Part shown: piece by piece, positions 1 through 8,105 of the stretch
How positions within the stretch are numbered: the stretch's first letter is position 1
Layout: each line of letters opens with the position of its first letter
NCBI GenBank assembly: GCA_016713725.1
Contig: JADJOO010000016.1
Span: 1-64,000, forward strand
Direction: 5' to 3'
Origin: Pseudomonadota bacterium
GTDB taxonomy: Bacteria > Pseudomonadota > Gammaproteobacteria > Steroidobacterales > Steroidobacteraceae
DNA length: 64,000 bases
Position numbers and translations under genes: made by a program
Notes under the pieces: model-generated
What the model saw: the letters and a program-made list of their open reading frames with translations, nothing else
Databases searched by the model: none
Told to the model about the DNA's origin: nothing

Positions 1-470
1 GCCAGCGTCAATGCGACGAGAGCGATATCCCACGCCGTGAGACGGGAAAAGTCGACGAAGCCCGGCAGCAGCGCGGCATAGAACAGCAATGCCTGCACGT
101 GCCCGAACATCAGCAGCAGTCCGGCTCCGTAGTTGCGCCAGAAGTTCGACTCGTGTGGCGCGCCAACGCCGGGCGTCACGGGGCGCGGCTGGAAACGCCA
201 CAGGGTGATGCCCTGCCAGGCAAGGTAAGCAGCACCGAGCCACTGCAGCACGGTGAACAGATCGCCGAGCGAGCTCGCCGCCGCTGCCATGCCGACGGCC
301 GCCAGCGCAAAGAACAACAGGTCGCCCGTGACCACGCCTGCGTTGATCGCCAGCGCGGGCCGGATGCCATCGGTGATCGCACGCGCCACGATGGCCGTCA
401 CGGCCGGGCCGGGAGTGAGCGCCGCCACCGCGATCGTCGCGGTCAGGGCGAGGTATACGCCCGGCGTCAT
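1..470 (-). CDS. LysE/RhtB-family amino-acid exporter (partial, C-terminus outside window)
   Basis: Reading the minus strand from an ATG at 470 gives an open frame of 156 codons running off the left edge. It starts MTPGVYLALTATIAVAALTPGPAV, the N-terminal LysE/RhtB signature: a first membrane helix ending in TPGP, followed by VTGDLLFFALAAVGM and other hydrophobic helices. Family members are about 200-210 residues and export amino acids or related metabolites across the inner membrane, so roughly the last quarter is missing. Substrate cannot be told. It lies just downstream of the CorA-like gene on the same strand, with a 19-bp gap. Confidence 0.75.
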   Translation of the reverse strand, partial: MTPGVYLALTATIAVAALTPGPAVTAIVARAITDGIRPALAINAGVVTGDLLFFALAAVGMAAAASSLGDLFTVLQWLGAAYLAWQGITLWRFQPRPVTPGVGAPHESNFWRNYGAGLLLMFGHVQALLFYAALLPGFVDFSRLTAWDIALVALTL

Positions 471-489
471 CGGTTGCAAGCGGGCGGGA

Positions 490-1464
490 CTACAGCCAGC
501 CCTTGCGGCGGAAGTAGATGTAGGGCACCAGCGCCGAGAACACCATGGCCAGCAGTGCCGCCGGGTATCCCCAATGCTTGTCGAGCTCCGGCATGAAATG
601 GAAGTTCATGCCGTAGATGCTCGCAACCAGCGTTGGCGGCAGGAACATCACCGCCGCGACCGAGAAGATCTTGATGATGTTGTTCTGCTCGAGGTTGATG
701 AGGCCGAGCACCGCGTCGAGCAGGAACTGGATCTTGCTGACCAGGAACGACGCGTGGTCCGACAGCGACTGCACGTCGCGCAGCGTCGACTTGAAGCGGT
801 TGCGCTGGTCCGACGAGAGCTCGAGGTTCGGCGTCTGCTGCACGTACATCAGGATGCGCTGGAAGCTCACCAGGCTCTCCCGCGCCTTCGAAACCAGGTC
901 GCCGTCGGCGCCGATCTGGCGGATCAGGGCGTGCAGGTCGGCGCTGCTCGGCGAGGTTGCGCCGCCGCGCGGAAAGATCGCGAACGACACGGCATCGAGT
1001 TCGGTCTGCACGCGTTCGAGCAGGTCGGCGATTCGTTCGACGAACGATTCGAGGAGGCCCGCGAACAGCGTGGCCGATGAAGTGCACGCTGCTGGCGACC
1101 GCTCGACGAACTGCATGAAGCGCTGCACCGGCGTCGGGTTGACGTAGCGGTTGGTGATCATCCGCCCGTTGGCGAGGATGAACGTGATCGCGCTGCTCTC
1201 CGGGCGCTCGCTGTCGAGCTTGCTGCCGACCGTCGCCGTCATGTACACGGCGCCGCCCTCTTCATACAGGCGGTTGGAGGTTTCGATCTCCTTCATCTCG
1301 TCGCGCGTGGGCACGTCGACGGTGAGCAGCGCCTCGACTGCGCGCTCTTCGTCGGGGGTCGGCTCGAAGAGGTCTGCCCACAGGAACTCATCCGGAAAGG
1401 GCGCCGGCGGGGTGTGCTCGACCCAGGTGTAGCCGCTGCCGGTGGGAATCAATAAGCGCAGCAT
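490..1464 (-). CDS. corA: CorA-family magnesium/divalent cation transporter
   Basis: A 324-residue protein with the CorA layout: an N-terminal soluble alpha/beta domain, long helices (residues about 150-250) and two C-terminal membrane helices. The signature YGMNF follows the first helix (PPTLVASIYGMNFHFMPELD) and the chain ends in a basic tail (YFRRKGWL). CorA proteins form pentameric Mg2+/Co2+ channels in the inner membrane. I chose the ATG at 1464 because family similarity begins there (MLRLLIPTGSGY); an in-frame start at 1512 would add 16 residues. Confidence 0.88.
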   Translation of the reverse strand: MLRLLIPTGSGYTWVEHTPPAPFPDEFLWADLFEPTPDEERAVEALLTVDVPTRDEMKEIETSNRLYEEGGAVYMTATVGSKLDSERPESSAITFILANGRMITNRYVNPTPVQRFMQFVERSPAACTSSATLFAGLLESFVERIADLLERVQTELDAVSFAIFPRGGATSPSSADLHALIRQIGADGDLVSKARESLVSFQRILMYVQQTPNLELSSDQRNRFKSTLRDVQSLSDHASFLVSKIQFLLDAVLGLINLEQNNIIKIFSVAAVMFLPPTLVASIYGMNFHFMPELDKHWGYPAALLAMVFSALVPYIYFRRKGWL

Positions 1465-1564
1465 CAGGAAATCCGCCCTGAAGTCCGGTCGCCGTTGTAA
1501 CACAGGGCGCAACGAAAAGCCTTGCGCGCAGCAGCGGTTTTCCGCAACGAACGATCCGCATAAA

Positions 1565-1594
1565 AAAACCGCCCTGGCTTCCCGGGGCGGTTTT
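1565..1594 (-). terminator. Rho-independent terminator of the cytochrome c4-dsbA operon
   Basis: A perfect 10-bp inverted repeat (AAAACCGCCC / GGGCGGTTTT) with a 10-base loop lies 27 bp past the dsbA stop. On the minus strand it is followed by a run of seven T (complement of the A run at 1562-1568). It separates dsbA from corA on the same strand. Confidence 0.85.
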
Positions 1595-1621
1595 CTGGCT
1601 CAGCGTTTGATCCGGCGGGGA

Positions 1622-2278
1622 TCAGCGCGCGGGCTGCTCCCTGGCCACCAGCGCATTGATCACTTCGAACAGCTTGTCTTCGCTGCCGGCCATGCTGACG
1701 TCGGTGACGTACTTGCCGTTCACGATCACCGTGGGGGTGCTCGCGATCTTGTAGCGGCGGTTGAGGTCGTCTGCCTTCATGATCTTGGAGTCGACCGCAA
1801 AACCCGCGAAGGCCTTCTGGAAATCGGCCTTGCTCACGCCGCGCGACGTGAAGAACGTCTCGATCGCGGCAGGCGTGTCGAGGCGGTTGCCCTTGACGTT
1901 GATCTCACGCCAGATCTCGGCATTCAGGTTCGGCTTGCCGAGCAGTTCCATCGTGTAGAAGACGCGCGCGTGCGTCTTGAGCGTGTTGTTCCAGGTGGCA
2001 GGCAAGCGCACTAGTTCGGCGTTGGCGGGCTTGCCATTGCGGCTCCAGGCTTCGAGCTTGGGCTCGAGCAGGTAGCAATGGCCGCAGGCATACCAGAACA
2101 CCTCGACCACCTCGACCTTGCCCGGCGCGACGTTGGTCGGCTGCGCGGGCGTCAGCAGTTTGTAGTGCACGCCCTGCTGGGGTTCGAAAGCGGCAGAGGC
2201 CGTGCCTGCCGCCAGCAGCAACAACACGCCGGCGGCGAACGCCTGCCGGGCCCGGGAAACGCAGGTCTGCTTGTTCAT
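1622..2278 (-). CDS. dsbA: Thiol:disulfide interchange protein DsbA
   Basis: 218 residues with a cleavable signal peptide (hydrophobic stretch about 12-28, ending TASAA) and a thioredoxin fold. The redox motif is CGHC (in FWYACGHCYLLEP) and the cis-proline loop is ASTPTVIVNG. DsbA oxidises cysteine pairs of exported proteins in the periplasm. It lies 32 bp downstream of the cytochrome c4 gene; the pair, divergent from engB, is a conserved arrangement in Pseudomonas and relatives (from memory). The strong terminator at 1565-1594 follows it. Confidence 0.95.
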   Translation of the reverse strand: MNKQTCVSRARQAFAAGVLLLLAAGTASAAFEPQQGVHYKLLTPAQPTNVAPGKVEVVEVFWYACGHCYLLEPKLEAWSRNGKPANAELVRLPATWNNTLKTHARVFYTMELLGKPNLNAEIWREINVKGNRLDTPAAIETFFTSRGVSKADFQKAFAGFAVDSKIMKADDLNRRYKIASTPTVIVNGKYVTDVSMAGSEDKLFEVINALVAREQPAR

Positions 2279-2310
2279 GGTGGCTTCTGACCGACGTCGG
2301 ACCGCGAGGT

Positions 2311-2922
2311 TCAACGCATGCCCTGGAGGTACGAGGCCACGGCGTCGATTTCCTCGTCCGTGAGCCTGGACGCGATCGTACGCATCATCGAGTTCGGGTC
2401 GGTGGCGCGGGCACCCGACTTGTAACTGCGCAGCTGGGTCGCGGCGTACACCGCGTGCTGGCCGCCGATCATCGGGAACGCGGCGCCCGGGATGCCCCGG
2501 CCGCTCGGGCCGTGGCAGCCGGCGCACGAAGGCACGCCCTTCGACGCGATGCCGGCTCGGTAGATGCTCTGGCCGCGCTGGAGTTTCGAGGGTTCAGTCT
2601 CGCCGGTGGGACGCGGTGTCTGAGACGCGAAGTAGGCCGCGAGGTCTTCCATGTCCTGGTCGGCCAGGATCATGGCCATCGGGCTCATCAGCGGGTTCTG
2701 TCGCTCGCCAGCCTTGAAGTGCTTGAGCTGCTTCAGGATGTAGGACGAATGCTGGCCCGCGAGCGAAGGCCATTCGGGATTGGCGCTGTTGCCGTCCATG
2801 CCATGGCAGGCCATGCAAGTCGCCGATTTGGCCTGGCCGGCCTCGACGGTGCCTGCTGCGTGGACGGAGCCGGTCCAGCCGAGCACGGCAACCAGCGTGA
2901 GGGCGGCGAACTTCGCGGTCAT
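2311..2922 (-). CDS. Di-haem cytochrome c4
   Basis: 203 residues with a signal peptide (to about residue 23, VHAAG) and two haem c attachment motifs, CMACH and CAGCH, in two similar halves, each with a later methionine-containing axial-ligand segment (PMAM; MMRTIASRLTDEE). Cytochrome c4 is a periplasmic electron carrier to terminal oxidases. The ATG at 2922 follows a GGGAG element about 13 bases upstream. It is cotranscribed with dsbA and divergent from engB. Confidence 0.93.
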   Translation of the reverse strand: MTAKFAALTLVAVLGWTGSVHAAGTVEAGQAKSATCMACHGMDGNSANPEWPSLAGQHSSYILKQLKHFKAGERQNPLMSPMAMILADQDMEDLAAYFASQTPRPTGETEPSKLQRGQSIYRAGIASKGVPSCAGCHGPSGRGIPGAAFPMIGGQHAVYAATQLRSYKSGARATDPNSMMRTIASRLTDEEIDAVASYLQGMR

Positions 2923-3063
2923 GACTGAATTCACTCCCAAGAACCGAACGAGCGCCGGTGCAGAAAAGGCCGGGGACTTTGCTGTTCTGCGGCCTGCCGG
3001 GCTAGCCGCAAATTGTACACTAAGGCTTTCGCGCATCGTGGGCGCGTCCCACGGACAGGAAAC

Positions 3064-3723
3064 ATGGCCGCATACCCCGAAGTCCGATTCCTGACCAGCG
3101 CGAACAAGCTCGGGCAGTTGCCTCCGGATACGGGCGTCGAAGTCGCCGTGGCCGGCCGCTCCAATGCGGGCAAGTCGAGCGCCATCAACGCGGTCACCCA
3201 GCGCAAGGGGCTGGCCAGGACCAGCAAGAGTCCGGGCGCCACCCGGCTGCTCAATTTTTTCGAGCTGCTGCCGGGCCGCCGGCTCGTCGACCTGCCGGGA
3301 TATGGGTTCGCCAAGGTGGCGGGGGAAATGCGCGCGCACTGGGGCACGCTGCTGACGGGGTACTTCGGCAAGCGGGAGTCGCTGCGGGGCACCATCGTCG
3401 TGATGGATGTGCGTCACCCGCTGACCGACCACGACCAGGACATGCTGAAACTGGCCACGTCGCGCGACCTGCCGGTGCACATCCTCCTGACCAAGGCTGA
3501 CAAGCTCGGCCGCGGCGCGGCGGGCAATGCATTGCAGGGAGTCCGCCGCAAACTGCCAAAGGACGGCCTCGTCACGGTGCAGTTGTTCTCCGCGCACTCT
3601 GGGGACGGTGTGCAGGAAGCGCGCGGTGCGCTGGAAAAACTTCTCGATGGTAGACGCATAAAAGAAACCCCGGCTGGACCAGAAGATCCAGCCGGGGTAA
3701 ATCAACCCGGTATTGGGGGATGA
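3064..3723 (+). CDS. engB: Ribosome-biogenesis GTPase EngB (YsxC/YihA)
   Basis: A small TRAFAC GTPase: G1 GRSNAGKSS, G2 region TSKSPGATR, G3 DLPGYG, G4 TKADK, with a final helix (residues about 180-198). EngB assists 50S subunit assembly. The ATG at 3064 is preceded by AGGAAAC. The last 20 or so residues, after DGRRIKE, are encoded by a perfect hairpin that looks like a transcription terminator (3668-3697), so the natural stop was probably earlier: TAG and TAA triplets occur just before the hairpin in other frames. A single-base indel near the 3' end is therefore likely. Confidence 0.92.
   Translation: MAAYPEVRFLTSANKLGQLPPDTGVEVAVAGRSNAGKSSAINAVTQRKGLARTSKSPGATRLLNFFELLPGRRLVDLPGYGFAKVAGEMRAHWGTLLTGYFGKRESLRGTIVVMDVRHPLTDHDQDMLKLATSRDLPVHILLTKADKLGRGAAGNALQGVRRKLPKDGLVTVQLFSAHSGDGVQEARGALEKLLDGRRIKETPAGPEDPAGVNQPGIGG
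3668..3697 (+). terminator. Hairpin terminator inside the apparent 3' end of engB
   Basis: An 11-bp perfect inverted repeat (CCCCGGCTGGA / TCCAGCCGGGG) with an 8-base loop. There is no strong U tract, only TAAATC afterwards. It is translated in the engB frame, which is unusual and points to a lost stop codon upstream. Confidence 0.6.
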
Positions 3724-3861
3724 CCGGGCAGGCGTTGGGCCTAGGGAGAAAGGCCAACGTCAAGCGTCACAAGGACACTCAAGCGGATTAGAGGGGATCT
3801 CACGGGGAAAGTTCCGGCTGCCGCCAGCCTGGTTACTCGCCGCGTCCAACCCACCAATAAT

Positions 3862-3878
3862 CCATTGCCGGTCAATGG
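3862..3878 (-). terminator. Weak hairpin downstream of the small OMP gene
   Basis: Six-base arms CCATTG / CAATGG with a 5-base loop, 7 bp past the stop of the minus-strand outer-membrane protein gene, followed on that strand by ATTATT. A possible weak terminator. Nothing else was recognised between 3724 and 3884. Confidence 0.3.
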
Positions 3879-3884
3879 GTTAAA

Positions 3885-4439
3885 TTACAGGAATGTCCAG
3901 GTGACGCCGATCGAGAACATGTCGACCGTGTCCGCGTCGGAAATATCGAAAATCTCGTATTCACCGCGAATGCTGAGACTCCACACGCGGAACTGGGCGC
4001 CGAGGCCGTAGGTCAGGTCGGTGCCGTCGTCGCTCGCGCTCACGCCGAGCCCCGGCGCGTCGAGGTCAGCATTCCAGTTGACGGCGCCGACGCGCGCGAA
4101 CAGGTCCACCGGACCGACGGGTACGAAACCCACCGCCGACAGCGTGATGCCATTGACGTCGGATTCAATCCTTTCGCCCGCCACGTTGTCGTCGCCGGAG
4201 CCGAGGTCGACGTAGTTGGCTTCCACCGCCAGCCAGTCGAGGAACCGCCAGCCGGCGATTGCTTTGAAACCGGTCGCGCTGGCGTCGAAGTTGAGGTTCT
4301 GGCCGCCGATATTGTCGTCGAACTCGACACTGCTCTGGCCGACGCTGGCGCCGAGATAGATGCCGTTGTCGGCAGACAGGGCAGGCAGGCTGAACAGCCC
4401 GCAGGCAGCCGCGAGCGCGGCGGCGGTGGTCTTACGCAT
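3885..4439 (-). CDS. Small outer-membrane beta-barrel protein (OmpA N-terminal/OmpX-like)
   Basis: 184 residues. There is a signal peptide (residues 1-22, ending ALSA). The rest alternates polar and hydrophobic residues as in an eight-strand barrel, starting NGIYLGASVGQS and ending VTWTFL, with the C-terminal aromatic-rich strand typical of barrel proteins recognised by Bam. There is no peptidoglycan-binding domain. It probably sits in the outer membrane; no specific function can be assigned. A good ribosome binding site (AAGGAG) precedes the ATG at 4439. Confidence 0.8.
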   Translation of the reverse strand: MRKTTAAALAAACGLFSLPALSADNGIYLGASVGQSSVEFDDNIGGQNLNFDASATGFKAIAGWRFLDWLAVEANYVDLGSGDDNVAGERIESDVNGITLSAVGFVPVGPVDLFARVGAVNWNADLDAPGLGVSASDDGTDLTYGLGAQFRVWSLSIRGEYEIFDISDADTVDMFSIGVTWTFL

Positions 4440-4516
4440 GGTTTAATCTCCTTGGAGGGCGCGACGGCCCGAATCGACATTTTACGGTTGTTTCGACGGC
4501 CGTGACGTGGCGAAGT

Positions 4517-7246
4517 TCAGTGCGCTTCGTCCCAGTTTCTGCCTACGCCAACCTCGACTTTGAGCGGAACCCGCAGCTCAGCCGCGGCCATCATGTGCCC
4601 GCGCAGTTCAGTGAGCACGCTGTCGACGCGATCTTCCGCCACTTCGAGCACGAGTTCGTCGTGCACCTGCATCATGAGGCGCGCGTGAGGCTGGTCGAAC
4701 AGCCACCGGTGCACGTCGATCATCGCGCGCTTGATGATGTCCGCCGCCGTGCCCTGCATCGGCGCGTTGATCGCGCTGCGCTCGGCGTACTGCCGCATCT
4801 GCGCATTGCGTGACCGGATCTCGGGCAGGTAGAGCCGGCGTCCGTACACGGTTTCGACGAAGCCTTGCTCGCGCGCCGCGGCGCGCGTCTCGTCCATGTA
4901 GCGCTTCACGCCCGGGTAGCGCTGGAAGTAGAGATCCACGTATTGCTGCGCCGCCCCGCGTTCGATCCCGAGCTGACGCGCGAGCCCGAACGCGGACATG
5001 CCGTATATGAGCCCGAAGTTGATCGCCTTCGCCGCACGCCGTTGGTCCGGCGTGACTTGATCGGGCGAAGGCGCCCCGAACACTTCGGCGGCGGTCGCCT
5101 GGTGAATGTCGCGGTCATGCGCGAATGCATCGAGCAGGCCGGCGTCGCCCGAAAGGTGCGCCATGATGCGCAGTTCGATCTGCGAGTAGTCCGCCGCAAT
5201 CAGGACGTGGCCTGCCGGCGCCACGAAGGCCTGCCGGATGCGGCGTCCCTCCGCCGTGCGGATCGGAATGTTCTGCAGGTTCGGGTCGGTCGAAGACAGG
5301 CGCCCTGTCGCCGCGACGGCCTGGTGATAAGACGTGTGGACGCGGCCGGTGCGTGGATTGATCTGTTCCGGCAGCTTGTCCGTGTACGTGGAGCGCAGCT
5401 TGGCGAGTCCGCGGTACTCGAGGATGATGCGCGGCAGTTCGAACTCGTCGGCCAGTTCTTCGAGCACGTCTTCGGCTGTCGACGGCTGGCCCGTGGGCGT
5501 CTTGCGCTTCACTGGCAGGCCGAGCTTGCCGAACAGCACTTCCTGCAGCTGCTTGGGGGACTCGAGGTTGAAAGGTTGCGCCGCCGCTGCATGCGCGCGC
5601 TTTTCGAGTTCGACCAGGCTGCGCGACAGCTCATGGCTCTGGCGCTTGAGCATCTGCGCGTCGACCAGCACGCCGCAGTGCTCCATGTCGAGCAGCACGG
5701 GTACGAGCGGTTGCTCGATTTCCTGGTAGAGCCGGGCGAGCTCAGGCACGGCTTCGAGCTGCGGCCAGAGCGTGCGGTGCAGGCGCAGCGCGACGTCGGA
5801 ATCCTCGGCGGAATATTCCGCTGCCGTCTCGACCGACACGTCGCTGAAGTTGAGTTGCTTCGCACCCTTGCCTGCGACGTCCTCGTAATGAATCGTCTCG
5901 ACACCAAGGTAAAGCTGCGCCACCGAATCCAGGTCGTGGCGGGTCGCCGTGCTGTTCAGCACGTACGACTCCAGCATCGAATCGAAGCGCATGCCACGCA
6001 GTTCGACGCCGTGGTTGCGCAGCACGTGCGCGTCATATTTCAGGTGATGGCCCAGCTTGCCGCGGCCCAGGTCCTCGAGCAGGGGTTGCAGCAGTCGCAG
6101 CACCTCGGCGCGGCTCAGCTGATCCGGCGCGCCGGGATAGGTGTGGGCAAGTGGAACGTAGGCCGCCGTCCCGGGTTCGACGGCGAACGACACGCCGACG
6201 ATCTCGGCCTGCATGTAATCGAGGGACGTCGTTTCCGTGTCGAATGCGAAGACGTCTGCGGCGCGTAGCGCGTCGAGCCAGCGATCGAGTTGTTCTCGTT
6301 CGAGCACCAGCTCGTAGTTGCGTCCGGGCGCCCAGCCGTCGGGCGAAGGGGAGGAAGGGGAGGAAGGGGAGGAAGGGGAGGAAGGAGTGGACGTTGGGTC
6401 CAGCGACTTCAGCAGCGAACGTAGTTCGAGTCGTGTGTAGAGTTCGCGCAGCGTTGACACGTCCGGTTCGTGGCGACGCAGCTGCTCGGGACCGACGTCG
6501 AGCTCGACGTCGCAGCGGATCGTGGCGAGCTCGCGCGACAGCGCGAGGTCCGTGGTCGACGCGCGCAGGCTTTCGCCGACCTTGCCCTCGATGCGGTCCT
6601 GGTGCTCGAGCAGGTTGTCGAGCGTGCGGTACTCGTTGAGCCATTTCGCGGCGGTCTTCGGGCCGACTTTCGGCACGCCGGGAATGTTGTCCGACGCGTC
6701 GCCGACGAGCGCGAGGTAGTCGATGATCTGTTCGGGGTAGACGTCGAACTTGACCTTGACGCCGGCCCGATCGAGGGACGAGTTCGTCATGGTGTTGACG
6801 AGCGTGACGCGCTCGTTGACCAGCTGTGCCATGTCCTTGTCGCCGGTCGAGATCAGTACCTGCAGGCCCGAGTCCACGGCGCGCTGCGCGAGCGTGCCGA
6901 TGACGTCGTCCGCCTCGACACCTGCAATCCGCAGCAGCGGCAGTCCGAGCGCCTGCACGGCGTCGATCAGCGGCTCGATCTGGGAGCGGAGGTCGTCCGG
7001 CATCGGCGGCCGGTGCGACTTGTACTCGGCGAACAGTTCGTCACGGAACGTCTTGCCGGGCGCATCGAACACGACGGCTACGAGCTCCGGGTTCTGCTCG
7101 CGCTGCATGCGCAGCAGCATGTTGAGCACGCCGAGCACGGCGCCCGTCGGCTCACCGCGCGAGTTTGTCAGCGGCGGCAGCGCGTGGAAGGCCCGGTACA
7201 GGTAAGACGAGCCATCCACGAGCACCAGTGTGCGTGCATCAACCAC
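4517..7246 (-). CDS. polA: DNA polymerase I
   Basis: All three Klenow-type parts are present: a 5'-3' exonuclease domain (VDGSSYLYRAFHALPP, GVEADDVIGT, GDASDNIPGVPKVGPKTA), a 3'-5' proofreading domain (FDTETTSLD, with later YSAEDSDV) and the polymerase (motif A DYSQIELR, motif B RRAAKAINFGLIYG, motif C VHDELV). It repairs gaps and removes Okazaki primers. The start is uncertain: GTG at 7246 gives an N-terminus matching E. coli PolA and overlaps lptM by 8 bp; an ATG at 7300 would overlap it by 62 bp. A Ser-Ser-Pro repeat linker lies between the first two domains (see 6345-6380). Confidence 0.96.
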   Translation of the reverse strand: MVDARTLVLVDGSSYLYRAFHALPPLTNSRGEPTGAVLGVLNMLLRMQREQNPELVAVVFDAPGKTFRDELFAEYKSHRPPMPDDLRSQIEPLIDAVQALGLPLLRIAGVEADDVIGTLAQRAVDSGLQVLISTGDKDMAQLVNERVTLVNTMTNSSLDRAGVKVKFDVYPEQIIDYLALVGDASDNIPGVPKVGPKTAAKWLNEYRTLDNLLEHQDRIEGKVGESLRASTTDLALSRELATIRCDVELDVGPEQLRRHEPDVSTLRELYTRLELRSLLKSLDPTSTPSSPSSPSSPSSPSPDGWAPGRNYELVLEREQLDRWLDALRAADVFAFDTETTSLDYMQAEIVGVSFAVEPGTAAYVPLAHTYPGAPDQLSRAEVLRLLQPLLEDLGRGKLGHHLKYDAHVLRNHGVELRGMRFDSMLESYVLNSTATRHDLDSVAQLYLGVETIHYEDVAGKGAKQLNFSDVSVETAAEYSAEDSDVALRLHRTLWPQLEAVPELARLYQEIEQPLVPVLLDMEHCGVLVDAQMLKRQSHELSRSLVELEKRAHAAAAQPFNLESPKQLQEVLFGKLGLPVKRKTPTGQPSTAEDVLEELADEFELPRIILEYRGLAKLRSTYTDKLPEQINPRTGRVHTSYHQAVAATGRLSSTDPNLQNIPIRTAEGRRIRQAFVAPAGHVLIAADYSQIELRIMAHLSGDAGLLDAFAHDRDIHQATAAEVFGAPSPDQVTPDQRRAAKAINFGLIYGMSAFGLARQLGIERGAAQQYVDLYFQRYPGVKRYMDETRAAAREQGFVETVYGRRLYLPEIRSRNAQMRQYAERSAINAPMQGTAADIIKRAMIDVHRWLFDQPHARLMMQVHDELVLEVAEDRVDSVLTELRGHMMAAAELRVPLKVEVGVGRNWDEAH
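6345..6380 (-). repeat. Nine-bp tandem repeat inside polA (four copies)
   Basis: Four perfect copies of GAAGGGGAG (plus strand) plus a partial fifth. They keep the polA frame and encode a (Ser-Ser-Pro)n linker between the 5' nuclease and proofreading domains. The unit resembles the G/A-rich units of the intergenic hairpins elsewhere in the window. Confidence 0.9.
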
Positions 7247-7523
7247 CGCGGGCAGTGCCTGGTTTGCCGCCCGGCAGCGGCGGGGGCGGGATGCGTTCAT
7301 CCCTGGGTTTGGCCGGGGTTTCCTGGGCTGGTTCCGCAGGCGCGGTGGCGGATGGCGTGACTGGCGCCTCGCCGGCCGCTGGCACGGTCTGGCCCGGCGC
7401 GCGGATCACGACCTCATCGGACTTCGACGGCAGGGTGAGCGCGCCCTTGAGCCCGCAGCCGCTCGCGGCCGCTGCGGCCAGGAAGATTGCCGCCAGGGCG
7501 TTGAGGCTGATGTGCTTCGTCAT
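7239..7523 (-). CDS. lptM: LptM (YifL)-type small lipoprotein
   Basis: 94 residues with a lipoprotein signal peptide and lipobox ending ASGC, followed by the LptM signature CGLKGALTLP. The remainder is proline/alanine rich and disordered. LptM helps LptD/LptE assembly in the outer membrane. The family is normally about 60-70 residues, so the tail here is longer. Its ATG overlaps the stop of the thioesterase gene by one base (TAATG) and its end overlaps polA, so the three look cotranscribed. Confidence 0.8.
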   Translation of the reverse strand: MTKHISLNALAAIFLAAAAASGCGLKGALTLPSKSDEVVIRAPGQTVPAAGEAPVTPSATAPAEPAQETPAKPRDERIPPPPLPGGKPGTARGG

Positions 7524-7987
7524 TACTTCTCCGTCCCCACTAGCGTCATGCCTTGCCCGGGCGCCGCGATCACGGCCATGGTCAGTCGCGAGACACAGGT
7601 CAGCCGGCCAGCCTCGTCCTGCAGCTGGATGTCCCAGACCTGGGACCGGCCACCCAGATGTACTGGCCGGGCCGTTCCGGTGACCCGCCCGGAGCGCACG
7701 GAACGGAGGTGATTTGCGCTGATCTCCTGCCCTACGGCGTAGAACTTGCTGGTATCGAGACAAAGATTGCTGGCGGTGCTGCCCAATGATTCGGCCAGCA
7801 CGACGCTGGCTCCGCCGTGCAGCAGGCCGAAAGGCTGGCGGGTGCGCTCGTCCACGGGAATCGACCCGCGCAGGAAGTCGTCGCCGATCTCGGTCAGCCT
7901 GATGTCCAGGTGCAGGTTGATGTCGCGGACGCCAGCGAAGGTGGCCCGGACCTGCTCGATCGACGTGGGTTGAAACCAGATACTCAT
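7523..7987 (-). CDS. Hotdog-fold thioesterase (PaaI/MenI-like)
   Basis: 154 residues with the hotdog acyl-CoA thioesterase signature: QPFGLLHGGASVVLAESLGS carries the conserved HGG and the catalytic acidic residue two turns later. Relatives such as YdiI/MenI hydrolyse 1,4-dihydroxy-2-naphthoyl-CoA or other aromatic and fatty acyl-CoAs. The substrate cannot be told. It is divergent from an acyl-CoA dehydrogenase gene and upstream of lptM. Confidence 0.8.
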   Translation of the reverse strand: MSIWFQPTSIEQVRATFAGVRDINLHLDIRLTEIGDDFLRGSIPVDERTRQPFGLLHGGASVVLAESLGSTASNLCLDTSKFYAVGQEISANHLRSVRSGRVTGTARPVHLGGRSQVWDIQLQDEAGRLTCVSRLTMAVIAAPGQGMTLVGTEK

Positions 7988-8105
7988 CCGAACCTCGCGG
8001 CAAGCAAGCGATTGTACCTGCGTGGGCCGGGCTGGCATGGCAGGACCCGCCCGGGCAGGGCAAAATGAATTGTTGCACAGCACAAACGCCCCGCCGGAGC
8101 CGACC

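Noticed and set aside
4865..6268. Long plus-strand reading frame opposite polA
   Set aside because: It is the antisense shadow of polA, with Arg/Val/Leu-rich meaningless sequence; all polymerase motifs are on the minus strand. The same holds for the long frames opposite argG, tamB, ftsY and the lipase.
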